A stretch of DNA of 64,000 nt, taken from NCBI GenBank assembly GCA_045562535.1, contig JBJKVP010000006.1:1-64000 (forward strand), written 5' to 3'. Positions 9,888 to 17,901 of this stretch are shown here, in pieces (within the stretch, counting starts at the first letter, position 1; every line of letters begins with the position of its first letter). The translations under genes were made by a program, and so were the position numbers. The DNA comes from UBA6926 sp045562535. GTDB taxonomy: Bacteria; Chloroflexota; Dehalococcoidia; UBA6926. Under the pieces are notes generated by a model that did no database searches, was not told the DNA's origin, and was given only the letters and a program-made list of their open reading frames with translations.

Positions 9888-9926
9888 AAGTATTTAGTAT
9901 CAATAATTAGAAATACTTTTAAAAGT
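9888..9926. promoter_or_regulatory. Inverted repeat plus 12-bp palindrome in divergent promoter region
   Basis: AAGTATTT (9888-9895) and AAATACTT (9911-9918) form an inverted repeat. It overlaps the perfect palindrome ACTTTTAAAAGT (9915-9926). Both lie in the 190-bp gap between the CoA-transferase operon (minus) and the MFS gene (plus), where a dimeric repressor could control both. This is a candidate operator only; the region is AT-rich, so chance is possible. Confidence 0.3.
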
Positions 9927-9990
9927 AATTGCAGTATAGTGTCCTTTTAAGTTATCAACTACGCACAAATAATCAAAGAAGTATTACTAA

Positions 9991-11214
9991 ATGGCAAAAG
10001 AGCAGACGGATTTTTCAGAACCACCCAAGCCAGTGGTTGATAAAGTGTACAACAAGAATTTCATACTCCTTTTTATTCTCGAATTCACAATATTTCTAGT
10101 TTTTTATATTATTCTACCGATCATACCTCTATATATTTTAAATATGGGAGGTAACGAAGCTATGATCGGATGGATCATTGGATTGGCAGGACCTATTGGG
10201 GCTTTAGGTGTTCCACTTTATGGCATTATGGTAGATAAATGGAGCCCCAAAAAAACCATAGCCATAGGTATGGTTGCTTCTACCGCTAGTGCGTTTATTC
10301 TCCCTATAATACAAACTCCTTGGCCAGTTCTTATATCTGCGGTCCTCCGGAGGATTGGAACAGGGGCATCAGGGACAGCCACAAGAACAATGGTGATTGC
10401 TAACGCTCCAGGAAACCGGCGAGGCGAGGCAATGACCAATTTTGCTACTTCACACAATTTTGCCATAGCTATAGGACCTTCTATAGGGATCGCTCTACTT
10501 GCTAGCAATGGATTCAACATTGTATTTATTGTTTCTGGAACATTAATGTTTTTCTCAATGGGTATGCTTTTCCCGATATCAAGCCAACGTACATCGACCA
10601 CTTCTCCTCAAACAAAGGATGAAGATCAAAAGTTCATGGGACAAATCAAAAGCACTTTTGTTAAAGAAGTTTGGGCTCCAGCAGCAGCTACCTTTTTCTT
10701 ATCTGCAGCATACTTATCTACGATAACTTTTATTTCAGTTATTGGCGAACAGAGAGAGATAGAAAACTACAGTATGTTTTTCACTGTTTACGCTGTTGTG
10801 GTAATTGTAGGCCGATTGTTAACCGGTAAATTATCAGACCGATACGGTAGAGCAGTAATATTATATCCTTCCTTAATTCTAGGTGCTGTATGTATGGTTT
10901 TAATTGCACAAGCATTCTCATTTATAGTTCTAATATTAGCGTCTGTGGCCTTAGGATTTGGGTTTGGAACAGGAAATCCAATGCTGCAAACTATAGCAGC
11001 AGATTGGGCTCCTGAAGAAAAACGTGGTAGAGCAATGTCAATGTTATTAGGATCTTTTAGTTTTGGATCCGCTATGGGAACAATACTAATAGGCCAACTA
11101 AGCCAAATAGCTAATTTCGAGGTCGCTTTTAACAGTATGGCTATCATGATGCTAATTGCTTTACTAATATCTATCGTTGGCTTTAATACTAGAAACAATT
11201 CAACAGAAAACTAA
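9991..11214 (+). CDS. MFS transporter
   Basis: A 407-residue inner-membrane carrier of the major facilitator superfamily with about 12 hydrophobic segments. The signature loop between helices 2 and 3 reads GIMVDKWSPKK, and its second-half repeat reads GKLSDRYGRA. The central loop near residues 200-215 is charged and Gln/Thr-rich, as usual between the two six-helix halves. It is divergent from the CoA-transferase operon and shares its promoter region. It may therefore bring in a carboxylic acid that these enzymes activate, but this is inference; drug efflux is an equal alternative from sequence alone. Only a weak SD (AAAGAAG) precedes the ATG. Confidence 0.9.
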   Translation: MAKEQTDFSEPPKPVVDKVYNKNFILLFILEFTIFLVFYIILPIIPLYILNMGGNEAMIGWIIGLAGPIGALGVPLYGIMVDKWSPKKTIAIGMVASTASAFILPIIQTPWPVLISAVLRRIGTGASGTATRTMVIANAPGNRRGEAMTNFATSHNFAIAIGPSIGIALLASNGFNIVFIVSGTLMFFSMGMLFPISSQRTSTTSPQTKDEDQKFMGQIKSTFVKEVWAPAAATFFLSAAYLSTITFISVIGEQREIENYSMFFTVYAVVVIVGRLLTGKLSDRYGRAVILYPSLILGAVCMVLIAQAFSFIVLILASVALGFGFGTGNPMLQTIAADWAPEEKRGRAMSMLLGSFSFGSAMGTILIGQLSQIANFEVAFNSMAIMMLIALLISIVGFNTRNNSTEN

Positions 11215-11226
11215 TATAATAGTCCT

Positions 11227-11925
11227 ATGAAAATACTAATCCCGCCCAGCGAAGGGAAATCAAATACAAATCAATCTACTAAAACTTTCCGAGAAACCAA
11301 TTCTTCATTTAACGAACCAATATCAAAAATACTTGATTCATTGAAAGCTATAGAGTCTAGCAGGCTGCCCAAAATATATGGAACTTCAACCGAAAAATCA
11401 CTAGCACTGCATGAACTTAATCTAAATCTTTTTGATAACCATTGTTCAGAAGCTATTACGCGGTACACCGGGACAGTTTATAAAAATTTGGATCCGGAAT
11501 CCTTTGAAGCTGTTTCTAAGAATTACTTGAACCAAAACGTTAGGATAACAAGCGCATTAATGGGGCTCGTTGCACCCGATACATTGATACCTAACTACAA
11601 ATTAAAGATGAACGTTTTGAATCTAACTGAGTTTTGGAAACCGTATTTCTCTGATATTTTGTCCAAAGAAGATTTTGTAATTGATTTACTCCCTCAAATT
11701 CATAGAAAATCTTATACAAAAACAAGAAGTACTATTATTATTGATTTTAAGATCCTAAAAAACGGCAAAATAGCCCCAGCAGGACATTTCGGAAAAGTAA
11801 TTAAAGGGAAATTCTTAAAATTTCTTGTCGAGCATAGAATAACCGATTTTGAGGATATAAAGAGATTCCAAGAGGACCACTTTATCTGGGATAATAACAA
11901 CAACGCGTTTATAAAAACAGGATGA
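11227..11925 (+). CDS. yaaA: YaaA/UPF0246 (DUF328) family protein
   Basis: A 232-residue cytoplasmic protein starting MKILIPPSEGK, the hallmark of the YaaA (DUF328) family. Further family marks are RYTGTVY, LMGLVAPDTLIPNYKLKM, FWKPY, VIDLLPQIHRK and GHFGKVIKGKFLKFL. In E. coli YaaA lowers free iron during peroxide stress and binds DNA; the same role here is inference. It starts 12 bp after the MFS stop without a clear SD, so it is probably co-transcribed with that gene. Length is a little under the E. coli protein (about 258). Confidence 0.9.
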   Translation: MKILIPPSEGKSNTNQSTKTFRETNSSFNEPISKILDSLKAIESSRLPKIYGTSTEKSLALHELNLNLFDNHCSEAITRYTGTVYKNLDPESFEAVSKNYLNQNVRITSALMGLVAPDTLIPNYKLKMNVLNLTEFWKPYFSDILSKEDFVIDLLPQIHRKSYTKTRSTIIIDFKILKNGKIAPAGHFGKVIKGKFLKFLVEHRITDFEDIKRFQEDHFIWDNNNNAFIKTG

Positions 11926-11934
11926 TATATAAAA

Positions 11935-12023
11935 TAGCTTGTTGAAAAGCTAAAGATGTAATTTATGAACTACACATATATAGGGATAGGGGTCTTAACT
12001 AGCACCATATTTATGGCGCTAGT
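11935..12023. terminator. Two small hairpins between convergent genes
   Basis: A 6-bp hairpin (TAGCTT 11935-11940, AAGCTA 11947-11952) begins ten bases after the YaaA stop. A second hairpin pairs 11998-12006 with 12015-12023 (nine pairs with one mismatch, 8-nt loop). Neither has a strong T run on either strand. They may end transcription from both sides, but this is weakly supported. The rest of 11926-12060 holds nothing else I can support. Confidence 0.25.
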
Positions 12024-12060
12024 ACATCTATTTATGTAGATTCCATTTACTATTACTCAT

Positions 12061-12156
12061 CTACTCTTCAAGATTCATGAAAAAATAAATCCCTGCCGAA
12101 AATACGACAAAAACAATCCCAAAAGCAACAGTTACAAGTAATTCAGCGGATGTCAT
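12061..12156 (-). CDS. 31-residue single-helix membrane protein
   Basis: The ATG (12156-12154) overlaps the TAA stop of the preceding small gene by one base (TAATG), so the pair should be translationally coupled. The product has a short polar N-terminus, one hydrophobic helix (about residues 5-27, LLVTVAFGIVFVVFSAGIYF) and an acidic end (NLEE). It resembles small accessory subunits of membrane complexes in size and layout only; I recognise no family. The one-base overlap with another membrane ORF and the third position in an operon argue that it is real. Confidence 0.55.
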   Translation of the reverse strand: MTSAELLVTVAFGIVFVVFSAGIYFFMNLEE

Positions 12157-12323
12157 TACCTAGACACCTGAAGCAAACCTGCAAAAGCTAGGATCGAGGG
12201 AACCCATAATCCAACAAAAATTGCTTCCTCTTTACTGCCCATAAAAAACCAGAGGACTACCGACACAATAAAGCCGATAAAAGACGCAAACAACATTAGG
12301 TATACAAAATTGGCGTTTTTCAA
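12156..12323 (-). CDS. 55-residue two-helix membrane protein (TTG start)
   Basis: A TTG start at 12323 is preceded by a clear SD, AGGAG (12332-12336), eight bases away. The ORF has no other good start except an internal ATG at codon 10. The product has two hydrophobic helices (about residues 6-28 and 34-52) joined by the charged loop GSKEEA. It follows the SDR gene by 108 bp on the same strand and overlaps the next 31-codon ORF. No family is recognised. SD, coupling and amphipathic design support a true gene. Confidence 0.6.
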   Translation of the reverse strand: MKNANFVYLMLFASFIGFIVSVVLWFFMGSKEEAIFVGLWVPSILAFAGLLQVSR

Positions 12324-12431
12324 AACAACTACTCCTTAAGGATCCAATCAAGATATTTTATCCGGATGGATTATACCACTTAAAAAGTGATTTTTTCTAT
12401 ATTTTAAAACTGATTTGCCTGGAATTAATTA

Positions 12432-13175
12432 TTAAAGTTGTCTTGCGTGGGCATCAACTCCTCCGTCAACACTCAATACTTGGCCGGTAACCCAACTTGA
12501 TTCATCAGAACCAAAATAAACTGCTGCATTCGCAACATCCACAGCATGACCAACTCTATTTAGGGTACGTTCTGCAAAGGTATTTCCCCCATCATCCCCA
12601 ACTCTCGTACGTATAAGACCCGGTTCGATAATGTTTACCCTAATATTATCCTGATGCAATTCTTTGGCTAAGTTATGTGCCAACCCTAACACCCCTCCTT
12701 TCGCAGCGGCATACCCAGCATTACTTGCCTGGCGAACACTATAACTCGCTGTTATCAATATTATTGATCCACCTGATCCGGACTTCATAACAGGTGTTAC
12801 ACTTTGTATCAGGTTCAATGGGCCATCGAGGGTGTTTGAAATAACATTATCCCAAAACGTTTTATCGACTTCATCAAATTCTCGATCGGGGTCAAAGAAA
12901 CCTCCCGCACCACTATATAAAATATCTATTGCCCCAAATTGATCATTGATTTTATTAATTGCATCTTTCGCTAATCTGTTGTCAGTTACATCTCCTGCAA
13001 TTACTACGCCTTCGCCACCGTTTCTCTCTATCAAATTTAAAGTTGCTTCCAGGTGCTCAGGATTGCGTGCGATCAGTCCAACTTTACACCCTTCTTTAGC
13101 ATACATTAGAGCCGTAGCCCTTCCCATATTAGGGCCAACCCCAGATAGAACTGCAACTTTTCCTTCTAATCTCAC
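12432..13175 (-). CDS. SDR family oxidoreductase
   Basis: A 247-residue classical short-chain dehydrogenase/reductase, an NAD(P)-dependent alcohol or ketone oxidoreductase. It has the cofactor glycine loop (GVGPNMGRA, near residues 12-20), GDVTD, SGAGG in place of NNAG, a catalytic Ser in ITAS, and YAAAK as the Tyr-x3-Lys pair. The C-terminus SWVTGQVLSVDGG is typical of FabG-like members. The start is GTG at 13175 behind AAGGGTG. It lies 38 bp after pair C long, so its substrate may be the acid or acyl-CoA handled by that transferase, for example a 3-hydroxyacyl-CoA. The exact substrate is unknown. Confidence 0.92.
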   Translation of the reverse strand: MRLEGKVAVLSGVGPNMGRATALMYAKEGCKVGLIARNPEHLEATLNLIERNGGEGVVIAGDVTDNRLAKDAINKINDQFGAIDILYSGAGGFFDPDREFDEVDKTFWDNVISNTLDGPLNLIQSVTPVMKSGSGGSIILITASYSVRQASNAGYAAAKGGVLGLAHNLAKELHQDNIRVNIIEPGLIRTRVGDDGGNTFAERTLNRVGHAVDVANAAVYFGSDESSWVTGQVLSVDGGVDAHARQL

Positions 13176-13213
13176 AATTCACCCTTTCTCAAAAACAAAA
13201 TTTGGCCTCTAGA

Positions 13214-14530
13214 CTATTGTATAGAATCGTCGTAATCCATACCGATATGGCCATTCTTTTCGTATTTCCGATACTCCGCTTCGGTGTAACCTAGAATCGA
13301 TTTATAAACGTATTCGTTATCCTCACCTAATCTAGGAGCAGCGCGTCTCAGTTTATTGTCGATTGCGTTTGATTTCCAAAGCACTCCAGGGTATTTATAA
13401 GTGCCCGCCTCAGGGTGAGTAAGCTCTTCCCAATAACCACGTTCCTGAAGGTGGGGATCTTCAAAGGCGTCCTTTTCGTTCATGACAGCGCCCGAAGGTA
13501 TTCCACGCTCCTGAAGCATATTCATTAGTTCAATACTGTCATGATTAATGGTCCAATTACTAATCGCTTGATCAATTACATCATGCTTCATACGCCGCTT
13601 CTCAACTGTATCGTACTCACTCTTTTGGGATAGTTCATTTGCACCCATTATTGAACAAAGCTCATCCCACTCTGCGTCGTCAGTTATAGTAATAGAAATC
13701 CAACGGTCTTCCCCATTGCATGCATAAACACCTTGTGGTGCGTACACAGGATGTCGGTTACCTGTATATTCAGGGACAACTCCTGTCATGGAATGGCCTA
13801 CAATGTGCGGCCCCAATTGATTGGCAAAATTTTCAGCTGTAGGGGATTCTATTTGAATTCCTTTACCTGTATTACGTCGATGTCGCAATCCACTCATAAA
13901 TGCTAGAGCCCCCGCTACTCCACTAGCAGGGTCAGCAAAAAGGCTAGTCCCACTGGCTTCTGGGGTTTCCCCTTCGTAACCGAAAAGAGAGTAGTGCCCT
14001 ACCAGAGACTCCATGTGACTTCCGAATGTTCTATAACTCTTATAAGGGCCTGAAATACCAAAGGCTGGCATCCGGACAAGAACGAACTCAGGATTAATTT
14101 TTGATAGCTTCTCCCAAGATACTCCTGCCCGTTCCATTGTTGCTATTGCGTTGTTTTCAATTAACCCATCGGACTTCGAAACCAAATTAGCAAATATTTC
14201 CTGCCCCTCTGGGGTTGTAAGATCCACGGTCATACTCAATTTATTTCGAGCATGAACATTAAATAATGCCGCACGATTCCAAGGTCTTGCGCCAGGGTCT
14301 TTGTCAGGGTACCCCCCAATGCCGCCCTGCTGTACAAGTTCTTTTGATGGTCTTGCTAAAACTCCCCTAGTGGTTGAAGGAAAAAATTTGGTCGATTCAA
14401 CTCTAATTACTTCAGCCCCCCATTCAGCAAGTAATTGAGTTGCAAAAGGCCCAGCCCACACAACTGTGAAATCTAGTATTCTTATACCTTCTAAAGGTAA
14501 TTTTCTGGTCGCTTTTGATTGTTTATCCAT
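13214..14530 (-). CDS. CaiB/BaiF CoA-transferase, long type, pair C
   Basis: A 438-residue long-type family III CoA-transferase. The start at ATG 14530, one base after the upstream stop, fits the family N-terminus better than an in-frame codon at 14575 inside the upstream gene. It has LRILDFTVVWAGP-like sequence, ESTKFFPSTTRG, NVHARNKLSMTVD, RAAPRLGEDNEYVYK and GHIGMDYDD at the end. The putative catalytic Asp is Asp200 (FADPASG), spaced from NTGKG as in formyl-CoA transferase. It is coupled to the short gene and followed by the SDR gene. Inferred catalytic subunit; substrate unknown. Confidence 0.93.
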   Translation of the reverse strand: MDKQSKATRKLPLEGIRILDFTVVWAGPFATQLLAEWGAEVIRVESTKFFPSTTRGVLARPSKELVQQGGIGGYPDKDPGARPWNRAALFNVHARNKLSMTVDLTTPEGQEIFANLVSKSDGLIENNAIATMERAGVSWEKLSKINPEFVLVRMPAFGISGPYKSYRTFGSHMESLVGHYSLFGYEGETPEASGTSLFADPASGVAGALAFMSGLRHRRNTGKGIQIESPTAENFANQLGPHIVGHSMTGVVPEYTGNRHPVYAPQGVYACNGEDRWISITITDDAEWDELCSIMGANELSQKSEYDTVEKRRMKHDVIDQAISNWTINHDSIELMNMLQERGIPSGAVMNEKDAFEDPHLQERGYWEELTHPEAGTYKYPGVLWKSNAIDNKLRRAAPRLGEDNEYVYKSILGYTEAEYRKYEKNGHIGMDYDDSIQ

Positions 14531-14531
14531 T

Positions 14532-15758
14532 TTAAACAACACCTTCTTTTCTAAGAGATTGGATTTCAGACTCATCTAGCCCAAGTCGATCTCTCAATAG
14601 CTCATTAGTATTTTCACCTAGGAGAGGTGCTGCTTTACGAGTAGCTATCTTTTCCTCTTGATCCTCAATAGTTAGTCGGAAATTATACCCGGGGTAAGTA
14701 AGAGATCCTGAAACAGGATGCTCGATTTGTTGGAAAAAGTTCCGTTCTTCAAAATGTTTATCCTGTAGGAATTCGCCGATATTATTAATTGGCCCCCCAT
14801 AAACTCCTGCTTTTTCGACGGCGTCTCTAATTTCGCTCTTTGTATGATCAAGCATCCATAATATTAAAATTGCAGAAAATTCATCCACACGTTCAGGTGC
14901 TGCTCTCGCAGCAGGAGTGGCCCAAAGTGGATCATCCAGGAGATATTCAGCTCCTATCATTTTTGCCATAGAAGGAAATCGATTCGAAAGAACTGTAGTG
15001 AAGAAATATCCACCATCAGAAGTAGGCCATATACCCGAGCCAGGAGTTCCAGCAACAGGCGGTCGGGTAGATATAGTCCCGTCATACTGGTGATTTAATA
15101 ATGATGTAGATCTCCTATCAATATGACCCATAAGAGTTTCAAAGAAATTTATATCGAGCCAATCACCCTCACCAGATTGTTCAGCACCCCAAAGGGCTAT
15201 AGATGTAGCAGCCGCAGCGGTAGCCCCAACATGAAATGAGGGAAGATAATTCGCCAACTGTAATGGCTCCTTATTCGGATGGCCCGTGTTAATCATAGGC
15301 CCACCCATGCCATATAACACTAAGTCAGACCCTTTCCAATCACGATGAGGGCCCGTTTGACCAAAATTACTTATCGAAGTGTAAACTATCTGATCGTTCA
15401 TTCTGTTTACTGATTCATAATCTAATGAAAGAGATTCCATGACTCCTGGCCGGAAGTTTTCCACCAAAATATCTGCATCCTTAATGAGTTCTTTGATGAT
15501 CTCCCCACCACGAGTACTCTTCAGATCCAAACTTAAAGATTTTTTACCGGTATTTAGAAACATAAATAAACTGCTTCCTTCACCAGATTCTCCATTGTCG
15601 AAGAACGGAGGAACTTTTCGTGCTGGGTCCCCTGAACCAGGAAGTTCAATCTTTGTTACTGATGCGCCATAATCCGCTAGTAATCTTGTGCAATATGGCC
15701 CGGCTGTGTTCCTAGTTAAATCTAGTACATTAACGCCAGACAAAGGTAAATCAAACAA
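14532..15758 (-). CDS. CaiB/BaiF CoA-transferase, short type, pair C (no catalytic Asp)
   Basis: A 408-residue short-type family III CoA-transferase homologue starting at TTG 15758, with a purine run (GAGGGGGG) just upstream as SD. Motifs are VNVLDLTRNTAGPYCTR, GSGDPARKVPPF, GQTGPHRDWKGSD and KAAPLLGENTNELL. Ser174 (LPSFHVG) occupies the catalytic Asp position, with downstream spacing to SGEG intact. It is the first gene of the operon pair C short, pair C long, SDR, then two tiny membrane proteins. It is most like pair B short. Inferred to be a non-catalytic subunit. Confidence 0.92.
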   Translation of the reverse strand: MFDLPLSGVNVLDLTRNTAGPYCTRLLADYGASVTKIELPGSGDPARKVPPFFDNGESGEGSSLFMFLNTGKKSLSLDLKSTRGGEIIKELIKDADILVENFRPGVMESLSLDYESVNRMNDQIVYTSISNFGQTGPHRDWKGSDLVLYGMGGPMINTGHPNKEPLQLANYLPSFHVGATAAAATSIALWGAEQSGEGDWLDINFFETLMGHIDRRSTSLLNHQYDGTISTRPPVAGTPGSGIWPTSDGGYFFTTVLSNRFPSMAKMIGAEYLLDDPLWATPAARAAPERVDEFSAILILWMLDHTKSEIRDAVEKAGVYGGPINNIGEFLQDKHFEERNFFQQIEHPVSGSLTYPGYNFRLTIEDQEEKIATRKAAPLLGENTNELLRDRLGLDESEIQSLRKEGVV

Positions 15759-15851
15759 CTTGGTACCCCCCTCAACACCACTTGTTCCGTTATATGTATA
15801 CTATCTCCTTTGAAAGTTAAAGCATACTAATTCTGCTAGAATCATAGTACT

Positions 15852-16643
15852 TTGGATTCTTATCTTATATTTATTCTGCCGATAGCAGGATTAGCAGCAG
15901 GAACGATCGGCGCTCTTATAGGCGCTGGCGGTGGGTTTATCATAGTTTCCCTGTTGCTATATGTTTTCCCCGAAGATTCACCAGGGTTAATTACTACTGT
16001 TTCTCAAAGCGTAGTTCTCCTGACCAGTTTGTCTGCAACCACAATATACGTTAGGGAAAAAAGAGTTAACTATCGATCAAGCTTAAACATCGCTGCTGGC
16101 GGAGTTATGGGGATGGCACTGGGTGCATTCACTGTAGAACATCTATCCAGAGGATATTTCCAAATTATATGTGGCGTTGCTCTATTTACCCTGATGGTAT
16201 ATCTATTAATAAACCCTGTCAGAAAGCAAGGTGGGCCTCGAAACACTGCCCTCAGCAACAAGACAATCAGTCAAAAATTCTGGTTGTTCATCTTAGGGCT
16301 ATCAACTGGATTTATGGGCGGGCTCCTGGGCATTGGCGGCGGCATCTTTATAGTGCCATCGTTAGTGCAATTATTTGCTTTCCCAGCACACATAGCTACC
16401 GCAACCTCACAGTTTGTAATACTCATAACAAGTCCGGCTGCCATAGCAGTACATGCGACTTCTGTCCCTATAAGTGATTACCTTCTGCGTATACTACTTC
16501 TGGGTGTTGGAGCAATCGTAGGAGCTCAAGTAGGCGCGCGCATTTCAAAATACTTTTCAGCTCCTTGGTTAATCAGATCTTTAGCATTGACTGTGGGGTT
16601 TGTGGGCATACAACTACTAAATAGAGGATTTAATAGTATTTAA
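15852..16643 (+). CDS. TSUP family (TauE/SafE) membrane transporter
   Basis: A 263-residue integral membrane protein with about eight hydrophobic segments in two similar halves. Each half opens with the family's Gly-rich motif: GALIGAGGGFIIVSLL near residue 20 and GLLGIGGGIFIVPSLV near residue 160. TauE/SafE proteins export sulfite, sulfoacetate or similar small organic sulfur anions. The apparent start is TTG at 15852 with no good SD, so the N-terminus is uncertain by a few residues. It is divergent from pair C. The substrate is not predictable here. Confidence 0.88.
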   Translation: MDSYLIFILPIAGLAAGTIGALIGAGGGFIIVSLLLYVFPEDSPGLITTVSQSVVLLTSLSATTIYVREKRVNYRSSLNIAAGGVMGMALGAFTVEHLSRGYFQIICGVALFTLMVYLLINPVRKQGGPRNTALSNKTISQKFWLFILGLSTGFMGGLLGIGGGIFIVPSLVQLFAFPAHIATATSQFVILITSPAAIAVHATSVPISDYLLRILLLGVGAIVGAQVGARISKYFSAPWLIRSLALTVGFVGIQLLNRGFNSI

Positions 16644-16711
16644 TTTATTTTCTTAGGAAATAAACACGTATTCCTATACACTTTGTAATAAATAAGTTGG
16701 TGGGGTAATAG

Positions 16712-17722
16712 ATGGATCAGTTGCCTTTGATTGGAATCACTTTAGGTGACCCCGCGGGAATTGGCCCGGAGGTTATATGTAAAGCGTTATCAAATCATCA
16801 TAATAATAAGACAAGAACTTATAACCCTGTAGTCATTGGATCAAAGTTGGTTTTTGATGCTGAGCTAAAAAAATATGCCCCAGGCCTAAAAAGTAAAACC
16901 ATAGAGCATATACGCGATATTGGAACAGAACCGCGTACGATCAACATACTGGATATAGAATCACCCGACATAGATTCAATTCCTATAGGGATATCTTCTA
17001 AAGCTGGTGGGCACGCTTCCGTAAAATCGATAGAAAAAGCTGCTGCTCTTGCACAAACAAAAGAAATAAACGCAATATGCACAGCACCAATAAATAAAGA
17101 ATCCGTGGCACTTGCTGGGTACTCTGAATTTGGACACCAAGAAATGTTAGCAAGAATGGCCAAGATAGAAAAAATTGGCACAATGTTGATAGCAAGGCAG
17201 CTCCGTGTAGTCCACCTGACAACCCATGTTCCTTTTCGCGAAGCTCATAAATTTGTAACAAAAGCTCGGATTTTGGATTACATACAGATGACAGATACGG
17301 CATTCAAAACCTGGGGGTTTGCAAAACCCAGAATTGGTGTAGCTGCTCTCAATCCACACGGGGGAGATGGCGGATTATTTGGGGACGAGGAAGCAGAGGA
17401 AATACTTCCCGCCGTAGAAGCTGCCAGATCGCATGGTATTCTGATTAGCGGCCCAATACCTGCGGATACCATATTTTTGAGAGGAGTAGATGGTGATTTC
17501 GACGCGATTATTGCGTTATATCACGACCAGGGCCATATAAGTGTGAAAATGCATGACTTCCATAGAAGCATAAGTGTCAACATCGGGTTACCTTATATTA
17601 GAACTTCCGTAGACCATGGAACTGCTTTCGATATAGCCGGAAAAGGCATTGCTCAGTCGACAAGCATGGAAGAAGCATTGAAAGTAGCGGCAAGTTTAGC
17701 TTCCGGAAACGGATTCGAGTGA
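16712..17722 (+). CDS. pdxA: PdxA-family 4-phospho-hydroxyacid dehydrogenase
   Basis: A 336-residue NAD-dependent dehydrogenase of the PdxA family, starting at ATG behind GGTGGGG. It has GDPAGIGPEV at the N-terminus, metal-binding histidines in GHQEML, the NPHGGDGGLFGDEE loop, and IRTSVDHGTAFDIAGKG near the end. PdxA oxidises 4-phosphohydroxy-L-threonine in vitamin B6 synthesis. The YHDQGHISVK motif (rather than YHDQGLPVLK) is closer to PdxA2, which acts on D-threonate or D-erythronate 4-phosphate. No kinase partner (DUF1537) or other pdx gene is nearby, so the choice between the two roles stays open. Confidence 0.9.
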   Translation: MDQLPLIGITLGDPAGIGPEVICKALSNHHNNKTRTYNPVVIGSKLVFDAELKKYAPGLKSKTIEHIRDIGTEPRTINILDIESPDIDSIPIGISSKAGGHASVKSIEKAAALAQTKEINAICTAPINKESVALAGYSEFGHQEMLARMAKIEKIGTMLIARQLRVVHLTTHVPFREAHKFVTKARILDYIQMTDTAFKTWGFAKPRIGVAALNPHGGDGGLFGDEEAEEILPAVEAARSHGILISGPIPADTIFLRGVDGDFDAIIALYHDQGHISVKMHDFHRSISVNIGLPYIRTSVDHGTAFDIAGKGIAQSTSMEEALKVAASLASGNGFE

Positions 17723-17747
17723 TTATAATCTAAGGGAGGTTAAATCA

Positions 17748-17876
17748 ATGTTTGCAATACCAACAATATTAGTACTTTTTTTTATGGGCCCTTTAATACT
17801 AGGGGGATTCGTGGCTACGCTAGTTATACCACTAGTATATATATCGTTGATATCTAAGATCAAAGACCCCGTCTGA
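17748..17876 (+). CDS. 42-residue small membrane protein
   Basis: A short ORF with a very strong SD (AAGGGAGG, 17732-17739) eight bases before its ATG, 25 bp after the PdxA-like gene. The product is almost all hydrophobic, with helices at about residues 3-20 and 18-36 split by a GPLILGG turn, and ends with the charged SKIKDPV. No family is recognised. The SD quality and fit between two plus-strand genes make it credible. Confidence 0.6.
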   Translation: MFAIPTILVLFFMGPLILGGFVATLVIPLVYISLISKIKDPV

Positions 17877-17901
17877 TGGTTCTCACGAAAAGTACATTTC
17901 A

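Noticed and set aside
10218..11198. Long antisense open frames opposite the MFS gene
   Set aside because: They mirror the codon pattern of the transporter, have no SD, and give no protein-like sequence.
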